A model generated the notes under the pieces. That model had not been told where the DNA came from. It did not search any database and saw only the letters and a program-made list of their open reading frames with translations. 64,000 bases of DNA, taken from assembly GCA_905221605.1 (NCBI GenBank), contig CAJNDS010000269.1:618767-682766 (forward strand), read 5' to 3'. The DNA is from Symbiodinium natans. Taxonomy: Eukaryota > Sar > Dinophyceae > Suessiales > Symbiodiniaceae. The position numbers and the translations under genes were made by a program. Numbering within the stretch: position 1 is the first letter of the stretch; every line of letters starts with the position of its first letter. Shown here piece after piece: positions 18,050-25,230 of the stretch.

Positions 18050-18128
18050 GCTGACCTCCTTCGTCGCCTCACTGAATGTCAAGGAGTTGGTGGAGCCGAT
18101 GGAGAAGCTGGTCAAGCCTGGCGCCTAA
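18050..18128 (+). CDS. Candidate exon, unassigned
   Basis: The exon starts after GCGGAG|G, downstream of CCCTATAAACCC repeats. One frame reads TSFVASLNVKELVEPMEKL and stops at 18126-18128. A second frame (ADLLRRLTECQG...) is also open, so the frame is uncertain. No family is recognised. Confidence 0.35.
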
Positions 18129-18479
18129 GGGGCGTTTTTACTTATGGGATTTCTAGGGTTTCTAGGGTTTCCAATGTTACTAGTGTTACTAGGGTTTATA
18201 GGGTTTGAAGGGTTTGTAGGGTTTATAGGGTTTTCAGGGTTTATGGGGTTTTGGGGCTCTGCGCACTCGCACGACGCTGCCTGCGGCGCCTGTGTCGTTC
18301 CTGTTCAGGTCGCACCTACTGCTGGTGCTTTCATACCCAGTGGTACCCTTTCCCGTGTTTTTGGATCAAGGTTCCCGTGTAAAGTAAGAAGACCTGCTTT
18401 ACACTCGACAGTGCTTCGCCGACATGTTCCGCCACAAGTGGAGAATTAGTGCGTCCCATACATCAAACGTTTCTGTAAC

Positions 18480-18536
18480 GTGGGCAACAAGTGGGTTCAT
18501 GTGTATACACGTATCTCATATATAAATATACATAAA

Positions 18537-18572
<36 letters not shown>

Positions 18573-18800
18573 CATGCACGGTGCTGTACCGTACTGTCAT
18601 GTAGTGGATGCATGTTCGCATGCATGCATGCTTGTAATATATATATATATATAGGTATATACATATATACATACATATATGTAAATGTATATATGCATGT
18701 ATGAATATATGTATACATGTATTATTTATTTATTTTATGCATTTCTGTATTTATGTATTAGTATATGTATTAGTATATGCGTAGTAGATGTCTGCTAGAT
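18480..18800. repeat. AT microsatellite
   Basis: TATATA and TATG repeats (18540-18570, 18639-18780) make up an AT-rich block with no coding signal. Open frames rich in Tyr and Ile here are artefacts. Confidence 0.85.
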
Positions 18801-19023
18801 CATGCCAACGAAGCGGGACCCCAGAGAAGTGTGCCGATGCTTTTAGGGTTTGGGTTTAGGGTTTAGGATTTATAGTTAGAGTTTGGGTTTTGGGTTTGGG
18901 GTTTGGGGTTTAGGGTTTAGGGTTTAGGGTTAGGGGTAAGGGTTTAGACTCCCAGCCGCTCCCACGCTCCAAAGGCTCGTCCAATCCGGGCAGCTGCTTC
19001 TCCTGGAGGCCAGAAAGCACCCG

Positions 19024-19134
19024 AAACCCTAAACCCTAAACCCTAAACCCTAAACCCTAAACCCTAAACCCTAAACCCTAAACCCTAAACCCTAAACCCT
19101 AAACCCTAAACCCTAAACCCTAAACCCTAAACCC
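19024..19134. repeat. Long uninterrupted CCCTAAA array
   Basis: About sixteen consecutive units of the telomeric heptamer lie here, well inside the sequenced region. This is one of the cleanest interstitial telomeric arrays in the window. Confidence 0.95.
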
Positions 19135-19181
19135 TAGGCCGGCACTTCTATAAGCAGTCATCTCCTTGATCTGCAGCACAG

Positions 19182-19240
19182 GAGATCAAGGAAGGCGGCA
19201 TTCGATTCCGCTACCCCTCCATGCCGGGCTCTCGGCCTTT
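19182..19240 (+). CDS. Candidate exon, unassigned
   Basis: After GCACAG|G the frame reads EIKEGGIRFRYPSMPGSRP up to a TTAGGGTTTAGGG array. The flanks have the usual CCCTAAA-exon-TTTAGGG layout. The product is unknown. Confidence 0.4.
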
Positions 19241-19570
19241 ACCATATGAACATGGGAGTTTTTTGTTAGGGTTTAGGGTTTAGGGTTTAGGGTTTAGGGT
19301 TTAGGGTTTAGGGTTTAGGGTTTAGGGTTTAGGGTTTAGGGTTTAGGGTTTCCTGGCGTTTCCCTAAAGCATACCCCTCAAACCTCCTCAGCCCCAAAAC
19401 CCTGCGTATATTCAGGCTGCCCGAAAAAGAAGGGGGGGTAGGGCCGGCATCTCCCGTGCCTGCTGTTAATATGGCCCTTATATCCCCTGACAAACCTTCA
19501 AAAGGGTCCCTAAACCTTAAACCCTCAACCCTCAACCCTCAACCCTAAACCCTAAACCCTAAACCTACAG

Positions 19571-19691
19571 GGTCCACGGTGCAACTCCCCGAGGCAGGAT
19601 TTCCTGGCGGCGCACTGCGCCTGGAATCACCTCTTGGAGGGCAAGGGCTTGCCGACGTGGCTGGTGCAGGAGCCGATATGATCCTGTGGTT
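19571..19691 (+). CDS. Candidate exon, unassigned
   Basis: The exon begins after CCTACAG|G and ends at TGTG|GTTTAGG. All three frames are open over most of it, as GC-rich exons often are. The best-looking reads LPEAGFPGGALRLESPLGGQ and then LADVAGAGADMILW. Another frame reads FLAAHCAWNHLLEG. The product is unknown. Confidence 0.4.
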
Positions 19692-19874
19692 TAGGAGGGT
19701 TGAGGAATCCTAGGGTTTAGGGTTTAGGGTTTAGGGTTTAGTTTTGTTTTTGTTCATGGGGCTTGGGGTTTTTTAGGGCTTGGGGCTCCCGATTCCCGAC
19801 AAGAGCGCGAGTCCACGGCGCGCTCGGAGTATGCACTCCCTGCGGAGCCAGGTGGTTGTGTAGATGCCAGTACT

Positions 19875-20075
19875 TACTTTTTGGGGGTTATTATCGGAAA
19901 ATTTTCGAATAATTGAATAGGGTTTTGGGGGTCACTACAGCATAATTTTTCAAGGGACCCTAAGGGAGTACCATTGGCTATTGTTATAGGGGCCTGAATA
20001 ATCAGAATAGGGGTTTTTGGGGGTTATCATAGTAGTATTTCGACCCTAAGGGAGTACTATTAGGAGTTGTTCCGA
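19875..20075. repeat. Inverted-repeat element family 'AGGGGCCtGAATAAT'
   Basis: Two adjacent related units share 'GGGGGTTaTyA', 'ACCCTAAGGGAGTACyATT' and 'AGGGGCCTGAATAATCAGAA'. Relatives lie at 24708-24870, 33234-33350, 49575-49685 and 54835-55005. The 49.6 kb copy shows the paired ends most clearly (GGGGCCAGAATAA against TTATTCAGGCTCC). Confidence 0.5.
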
Positions 20076-20337
20076 CCCCGTCTCCTCAAAGAGCTGCTGC
20101 GTGCCAGAAGATCTCGGGCACTTCCGGCTATCAGCTTCAGAGGGTTTGATACTCGAGTGTACTCGAGAAGCAGACATTTCAACAATTAGCCAGAAAGCTC
20201 CCCTAAACCCTAAACCCTGAACCCTAAACCCTAAACCCTGAACCCTAAACCCGAAAAACCCTAAACCCCAAGGCCTAAACCCTAAAGCCTGGCAAAGAGC
20301 TGGTCGTGAACTTTAGCTTAGAATCTTCCTGTCCAAG

Positions 20338-20408
20338 ATGGGCCCGTTGCGCTTGCTGGTGACGGCACCCCCTGCGACGGGCAAGACGACGTTGTGCTCC
20401 AGCGAAAC
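20338..20408 (+). CDS. NTPase-RCC1 exon 1: Walker A
   Basis: The frame starts at ATG 20338 and reads MGPLRLLVTAPPATGKTTLC. APPATGKTT is a Walker A P-loop at the very N-terminus, the position it has in NTPCR. The right edge runs into TTAGGGTTTAGGG, which begins the intron. Ala and Ala-Thr replace the more usual Gly residues of GPPGVGKTT. Confidence 0.75.
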
Positions 20409-23138
20409 TTGGCTTAGGGTTTAGGGTTTAAGGGTTTAAGGGTTTGAGGGTTTAAGGGTTTAAGGGTTTAAGGGTTTAGGGGTTTAAGGGTTTAAGGGTT
20501 TAAGGGTTTAGGGGTTTAGGGGTTTAGGGGTTTAGGGTTTAAGGGTTTAGATTGAAACTTATAAGCTTTGAGATCCGCTGGCGTCAAACAAAGCAGGGCA
20601 GCTTTCTAGTGGTCATTGATTCTTATGGTTGTCCGGAGGTCGCTGGGGGGCATTCCTAAACCCTAAACCCTAAACCCTAAACCCTAAGCCCTAAGACAGG
20701 TGTACAAGCGCCTGGCAGCGCAGAAGGACTTGTGCCGCTTGGCTACCAGAGGCTGCAAAATGCTGCAAAACCAGCTGTCATGGTCTGTGAGTGACCGTGT
20801 GCGAGAACCTTAAACTCTAAACCCTGAACCCTGAATCAGCCTGAACCCTGAACCCTGAACCCTAAACCCTAAACCCTAAACCCTAAACCCTAAACCCTTC
20901 CGGTAGGTATGCTGGATGGTTTCCTCACGATGGAGCGAAGGGAACGGGGAAAGCGCGTTGGCTTCGACTGCGTCTCCCTGGACCTGAGCAGCCGCGCCGT
21001 CCTGGCTGATGTCGCCGGGCCCAACACGGGCTACATGGTCAGCGACTTGCCGGTTTAGGGTTTGGGGTTTAGGGTTCAGGGTTTGGGGTTTAGAGTTTAG
21101 TGTTTAGGGTTTCGTGCACATCAGATATGGGGGTTTACGATACTAGGGGGTACCTCATGGTGGTAAGGGGATCCTACTATTTGGGGGTCTATATTTGGGG
21201 GTCCCTTACTATTGTAAACCCCCATATCTTTCTGCGAGCTGAGGGTTAGCTTTCGCAGCTAAGGCAAGTTCCACGTACAAGTCGAGGAGTTCGAGCGCTT
21301 CGCTCTCCCTGTCCTGGACCGTGTGCTTGCCCGGAAGAGTGGAAGCAACATGGTCTTTGTGTTCGATGAGATCGGGAAGATGGAGCTTTTCAGCAAGGAC
21401 TTCGTGGCCAGGATGCGGAGGCTCCTGAAAAGCCCGGACCCTAACCTGCACGTGCTGGGGACCGTGGCCATCGGTGGGCCTGGGTTCATCTCCCAGAGCA
21501 AGCGGCTTCCGGGGGTGGAGGTGAAGCAGGGCTTAGATATTTCTGTTATTTGGTGAGTGTATAATCAGGTTCCCTTTTTAATATTGGTGAGTGTATAGAT
21601 TGGGTGTCCTTCTGGGGATGCAAGAAATAAAAACCCTACTTCAGGTGGTGGAGATCAGCGTGCAAAACCGGGATGAGAAGGTCGGGGAGCTCGCCGCCCG
21701 CTTCCAGGAGGCCTGCGCAGGTGACGCAGGACCTTCCCCCGGACCTTCTTCCTCCGGACCTTCCTCCGGACCTTCCTCCGGACCTTCCTCCGGACCTTCA
21801 GGAGGAAATCCTACCAAGGGCCGGTGGCGTCCCAAGGCCAAGCTGACCCCAGGGCCGGGTGCAGAGTTTCAGCCCCCAACGCGGCCGACGCAGCCTTCAT
21901 CGGCAACAGGCGACGGCAGCGCGGCTTGCGTTGCCATGGGAAAAGCGGCATATGGGCAATTGGGCCGAGGCGACGTCCCGGAATCCTCGGGCGACGCGCT
22001 TGGCGTGGAAGGACTGGAGGGCCCTGTTGATGATGCCTCGTGTGGCTTCGACCTGTGGTGGTCCAGTGGTACCCTTTTCACTTTTTTAGGTTCAAGGTTG
22101 CTGTTTTAAAGTAACCAGCCCCAAAAAAGGGTACCCTCATCTTAAGATGGTTACCGGACTACCAAGGACCACACCGGGATCGTTGTCCAGGGTCAGCTGC
22201 TCCTTTGTGGTAAGAACAACAGAGGGCAGTGCGGCCACCGGAGCAGTGGCACTCGGGGTGACAAGGCTGGGCCGGACTTCTCCGAGGACCTTCTCTGCCC
22301 TCAGGTCCCGCAAGGTCTGAAAGCCTCGGTGAAGCAAGTCGCCTGTGGCGGCGAGCATACCCTTGTTCTCCTTGAGACAGGCGAGGTGCTCTCTTGCGGT
22401 AGCAATGCTGCAGGACAGTTGGGCCTAGGGCAGGGCACGCCGAAGATGTCCGCCGGCCTGAGCCATGTCAACTTGCCACCCGCAGATTCAGTGAGTGCAG
22501 GCTTCTGCCACAGCGCAGCCATCTGCAATGATCGGTTGTACATGTGGGGCGACTGCAGCCAGGGCCAGCTTGGCCAGGGCCGAAGGCAAAAGCAGGTGCC
22601 AGAACCGCAGCTTCTTGACGTCGGGGGTCCAGTGCGGGCCATGGCGCTGGGGCGCTGGCATTCTCTAGTCCTGAGCCTTGGAACTGTCTGGGCTTTTGGT
22701 TGGGGTCGCTTCGGTGTCTTAGCACAAGGGAAAGACATGGACAATTGCTACAGCCCGGTGAAGGTTGAGGGTTTGCCGGCTCCCATCCACATTCTCGCAT
22801 CTGGAGCAGTCCACTGCGGCGCAGTTTGTGGACCCAGCCGGCAGTGTTACATGTGGGGTCGAGGAACCCTGGGACGCTTAGGCCTGGGCTCGGAGGCGAA
22901 CATCGCCACCCCAAGACCTGTTCCAGGCTTGAAGGACGTCACATCCCTTGTGCTGGGAGGCGACTTCTCAGCAGCCAAGGCAGCCGGCGAGTGGTGGATG
23001 TGGGGGAAAAACGAGGAGGGCCAGCTTGGACAGGGTGATGCCAGTCGCGCGAACGCCTGGCAGCCAATCAGGGCCCCAGCCCTGTCAGGCTTCAGGCGCG
23101 TTGCCCTCGGCGACTGTCATGCGCTGGCCTTCCGGTAG
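20338..23138 (+). CDS. NTPCR/THEP1-type nucleoside triphosphatase fused to RCC1 repeats (gene span)
   Basis: Six exons can be traced: about 20338-20408, 20700-20786, 20907-21052, 21264-21520, 21645-22049 and 22167-23138. The first five give a THEP1/NTPCR P-loop nucleoside triphosphatase, which hydrolyses the terminal phosphate of NTPs. The last two give seven RCC1 repeats, enough for a full propeller. Exon five carries both the end of the NTPase and the first RCC1 motif in one open frame, so the fusion is seen directly. A Gly-Pro-Ser repeat linker separates the parts. Junctions 4-5 and 5-6 are phase-consistent; those between exons 1 and 4 are not exactly resolved. What the RCC1 propeller targets cannot be inferred. 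Confidence 0.85.
20700..20786 (+). CDS. NTPase-RCC1 exon 2
   Basis: This exon lies between AAGACAG|G and a strong donor T|GTGAGTGA, and spans 29 codons beginning VYKRLAAQKDLC. It fits the helix that follows the P-loop in NTPCR (lysine, hydrophobic and leucine spacing). Its end phase does not match exon 3 with a simple GT-AG choice, so one junction is probably misplaced. Confidence 0.5.
20907..21052 (+). CDS. NTPase-RCC1 exon 3
   Basis: The exon reads LDGFLTMERRERGKRVGFDC and on through SLDLSSRAVLADVAG. It matches the NTPCR block DGFyTEEvr..grRiGFDvvtL. It ends at GCCG|GTTTAGGG, where the telomeric repeat itself supplies the GT donor. The start lies within a few bases of 20907. Confidence 0.85.
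21053..21263 (+). other. Intron holding telomeric repeats and a nested inverted-repeat element
   Basis: The intron starts GTTTAGGGTTTGGGG and then holds an element at 21123-21229. The element's ends, AGATATGGGGGTTTACGATA and TTGTAAACCCCCATATCT, are inverted copies. The same family appears near 26515, 30637, 35116 and 35905. Confidence 0.6.
21264..21520 (+). CDS. NTPase-RCC1 exon 4: Walker B
   Basis: The exon holds the NTPCR core: EEFERFALPVLDRVLA, then MVFVFDEIGKMELFS (Walker B with the family-typical DEIGKMELFS), then VLGTVAIGGPGF. It ends at GTGGAG|GTGAAG, and the next exon resumes after TTCAG with the same phase. The similarity to the human NTPCR family is close enough to assign without doubt. 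Confidence 0.92.
21645..22049 (+). CDS. NTPase-RCC1 exon 5: end of NTPase, linker, first RCC1 motif
   Basis: It is 135 codons and phase 0 at both ends. It begins VVEISVQNRDEKVGELAARF, matching the NTPCR C-terminus (v.nvt.eNRd.l...i). A Pro/Ser/Gly linker with GPSSGPSSGPSS repeats follows, then AACVAMGKAAYGQLGRGD (RCC1 motif) and a stretch ending ASCGF. The union in one uninterrupted frame shows the fusion. The linker DNA is a 12-bp tandem repeat (CCTTCCTCCGGA). Confidence 0.88.
22050..22166 (+). mobile_element. Introner-like element forming a GA-AG intron
   Basis: These 117 bp separate RCC1 codons ...GGC TTC and GAC CAC ACC.... GACC occurs at 22050-22053 and again at 22167-22170, like a 4-bp target duplication. 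Inside it the termini TGGTGGTCCAGTGGTACC and GGTTACCGGACTACCAA are inverted and belong to the family at 5461-5674. Removing 22050-22166 restores the RCC1 consensus SCGFDHTG; retaining it brings a stop. The inferred splice is TTC|GACCTG...CCAAG|GAC, a GA donor, one of the non-canonical donors reported in dinoflagellates. Confidence 0.75.
22167..23138 (+). CDS. NTPase-RCC1 exon 6: six RCC1 repeats, terminal exon
   Basis: It is 324 codons including the TAG stop at 23136. Six RCC1 signatures follow one another: CGKNNRGQCG, CGSNAAGQLGLGQG, MWGDCSQGQLGQG, FGWGRFGVLAQG, MWGRGTLGRLGLG and MWGKNEEGQLGQGD. Each is followed by the V..v..G..H region (CGGEHTLVL, AGFCHSAAI, LGRWHSLVL, ASGAVHCGAV, LGGDFSAAK, LGDCHALAF). 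With the motif in exon 5 this makes seven blades. RCC1 propellers bind Ran-like GTPases, chromatin or other partners; which applies here is unknown. Confidence 0.92.
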   Translation, partial: DHTGIVVQGQLLLCGKNNRGQCGHRSSGTRGDKAGPDFSEDLLCPQVPQGLKASVKQVACGGEHTLVLLETGEVLSCGSNAAGQLGLGQGTPKMSAGLSHVNLPPADSVSAGFCHSAAICNDRLYMWGDCSQGQLGQGRRQKQVPEPQLLDVGGPVRAMALGRWHSLVLSLGTVWAFGWGRFGVLAQGKDMDNCYSPVKVEGLPAPIHILASGAVHCGAVCGPSRQCYMWGRGTLGRLGLGSEANIATPRPVPGLKDVTSLVLGGDFSAAKAAGEWWMWGKNEEGQLGQGDASRANAWQPIRAPALSGFRRVALGDCHALAFR

Positions 23139-23983
23139 CGGAGGCAGCGATGTGTAGCTGCTCTGCAGGGCGTGGTAGGGTGATATTTTGGGGTTGTTCG
23201 CCACATGACGGGCTCGCATTTTCAAGGAGCCCAGGGTTTCGAACAACCCCCACAGTCTTCAGAAAGGCGCAAAGACTCGCCCCGTCGCGCGGATGATTTA
23301 CACGTTGTGAACATTTTCCAGCAATCAGTGCTGCTGCCTGTGATTTCGACAGGTGCGCTTGGCGTGCATCAAGAGAGCGGCGCAGCATAGCATCATTTTT
23401 ATTCTTGTTATTATGATCATTATCATTACTATTATTGTTGTTATAATTATGATTATCATCACTACTATTATTGTTATTATAATTATGATTATTATTGTTA
23501 TTCTCATCATTATGATTTTATGATGACTCTGTTTATTTGTTGGCAACAGCTTCCCGAGCCACACAAGCAGCACGAGAGCATCAGGAGCTCCTCCCAGCAC
23601 ATCCAAGTACTGCTTGGCTCCACCACCCTGGCTTAGGGTTTAGGGTTTAGGGGGGTTTAGGGGGTTTAGGGGGTTTAGGGGGTTTAGGGGGTTTAGGGGG
23701 TTTAGGGGGTTTAGGATTGAGCTGCCCTCAGGAGAATGCCGCCGGGAACGTCTCAGAAGCTGTGACGGGCTGCGCCAAGTTCTTCTGCCTTCAGGCTCAT
23801 TGCCTCCGCTTGGGCACAAACCGGTAGGTTGACCTGAGCCGAGGCATCGTACCCAAACCCCGACCCTGCGAACTCCCAAATCCCGTGAGCTAAACCCGAA
23901 ACCCTAAACCCGAATCCTGAAACCCTAAACCCTAAACCTCAAACCCCAAACCCTAAACCCTAAACCCTAAACCTCAACCGCAG
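23139..23983. other. 3' flank of the NTPase-RCC1 gene
   Basis: The stretch holds a microsatellite, a GGGGTTTA array (23634-23713) and CCCTAAA arrays (23890-23975). No polyadenylation signal is evident. I see no coding sequence I can support. Confidence 0.4.
23390..23535. repeat. ATT/ATG microsatellite
   Basis: ATTATTGTTATTATAATTATGATTATC-type repeats lie downstream of the RCC1 stop. They are non-coding. Confidence 0.85.
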
Positions 23984-24100
23984 GCCGAAGGTAAAGAGCC
24001 CCTTCGGAAAGAGATGCTGCTCGAGCTCAGGGAAGGGTGCCACGGCTTTGTTATGCTGTTGTTCGGGTTTGCAAGGGTTCAGGGCTTCCTCACGGAGTAA
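23984..24100 (+). CDS. Candidate exon, unassigned
   Basis: After ACCGCAG|G a frame of 39 codons reads KEPLRKEMLLELREGCHGFV and then a hydrophobic run, with a stop at 24098-24100. It sits right of CCCTAAA repeats. It is probably a genuine exon, but the family is not recognised and the true 3' end may lie before the stop. Confidence 0.4.
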   Translation, partial: AEGKEPLRKEMLLELREGCHGFVMLLFGFARVQGFLTE

Positions 24101-24308
24101 TTAGTCGTGCCGGTTGGTTTTTTTCGAGCGGAGGGGGGAGGGTATGGATTTATCTTTGTTCAGCGAAGGTCGCATAGGGCGTAGAGGCCTGCCTGTTGGA
24201 TTTGTTGGGCGCGAGGGCCGTTACCCCTATCCCTTAAACTCTAAACCTTAAAGCCAGGCGCTAGCCGCTAGCCCCGTCAATTGTAGGGCTCATAAACCCT
24301 AAACTGAT

Positions 24309-24401
24309 GATGTTCCCCGTTATACTAACAGTCCTTAATAGGGATTATCGTACCCCCTATTATAATCGCAATGAAGGACTGTTTGTTCAAGGGGGAACAT
24401 C
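24309..24401. repeat. Inverted-repeat element family 'GATGTTCCCC'
   Basis: Its ends GATGTTCCCC and GGGGGAACATC are inverted copies. Inner arms ACAGTCCTTAATAGGGATTA and ATTATAATCGCAATGAAGGA also pair. A second copy lies at about 62350-62428 with the same nested design. The tight palindrome suggests a MITE. Confidence 0.65.
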
Positions 24402-24707
24402 CCAACCCTAAGCCCTAGGCCCTTGTATGCTCTAAAGGGCATGTTACGTGCAGAGGTTGGCCTTCTTGCTGCGCACCATGTGCAAGGCCAGTCCCTTTAA
24501 GAACCCCAAAGCCTACTTGTTCGTTTAGGGTTCAGGGTTCAGGGTTCAGGGTTCAGGGTTTAGGGTTTAGGGTTTCGGGTAGGTTATAAGTTGTTACCTA
24601 GACCATTTTAGGACTCTTGGCAGTTCAGCCTACAAACCAAGTAACTCGATTTCGGGTTGTTAAGGTAGCACTTACTGCAGACAGAACTTAGCATATCAGG
24701 TTTGTAC

Positions 24708-24870
24708 AATATAGGGGTCGAATAATTACTAATCGCTTTCCTATGGCCCCTATATGATTACACTAGAATATCTCAAAAACCCCTACTTTAATTCTTCAGG
24801 CCCCTATACGAGTTTACTAGAACATCCCCCAAAAACCCTGTTGTAATTCTTCAGGCCCCTAAACCCCCCT
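24708..24870. repeat. Inverted-repeat element family 'AGGGGCCtGAATAAT', second copy
   Basis: The stretch contains two successive 'GGCCCCTATAyGAtTACACTAGAAyATC' modules and two 'AATTCTTCAGGCCCCTA' modules, related to 19875-20075. Confidence 0.5.
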
Positions 24871-24924
24871 GTGTTCGGCCTACTGTTCGGCCTACTTGGG
24901 GGTTTGTGCGCCCGATCCTGACAG

Positions 24925-24981
24925 GCGGGAAATGCGCTGGCGATCCGCTGCCTTCTTGGCGTGGCAGTTGCCCAAGTGTGG
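24925..24981 (+). CDS. Candidate exon, unassigned
   Basis: The exon is bounded by TGACAG|G and TGTGG|GTAAGCC, both good splice signals, and is exactly 19 codons. The frame AGNALAIRCLLGVAVAQVW is the most protein-like. It could be half of a diverged ankyrin repeat of the downstream gene. Confidence 0.45.
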
Positions 24982-25183
24982 GTAAGCCAGGGTTTAGGGT
25001 TTAGCGGTACTTGGGGGGTCATCAGGGTTTAGGGTTTAGGGCGATTTTTGTTTTTCAGGGTGTATGGTTTAGGGTTATTCAGCTGCACGATACCCACACT
25101 CCAGGACCTGCCTGTTAGCCCTAAACCTTGAACCCTAAACCCTAAACCCTAAACCCTAAACCCATGCACCTTGGTGTGCCCAG

Positions 25184-25230
25184 GCCGCTGCAGGTGGCCG
25201 ACAGCAGCTCATGGCCCCTTGGTCCTTTTT
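25184..25230 (+). CDS. Possible ankyrin exon
   Basis: After GCCCAG|G a frame reads PLQVADSSSWPLG, resembling the TPLHxAA core of an ankyrin repeat. The match is short and weak. Confidence 0.35.

Larger units (their letters stand above)
15111..20337. repeat. Telomeric-repeat-rich region with sparse candidate exons
   Basis: Arrays of TTTAGGG (15111-15139, 15455-15555, 16985-17055, 19266-19350) alternate with CCCTAAA arrays (15237-15340, 15860-15915, 17655-17698, 19024-19134). A CCCTATAA variant fills 17840-18030. Candidate exons in the islands are listed separately. Segments around 15140-15235, 15560-15850, 15960-16250 and 16890-16980 show nothing I can name. Confidence 0.6.
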
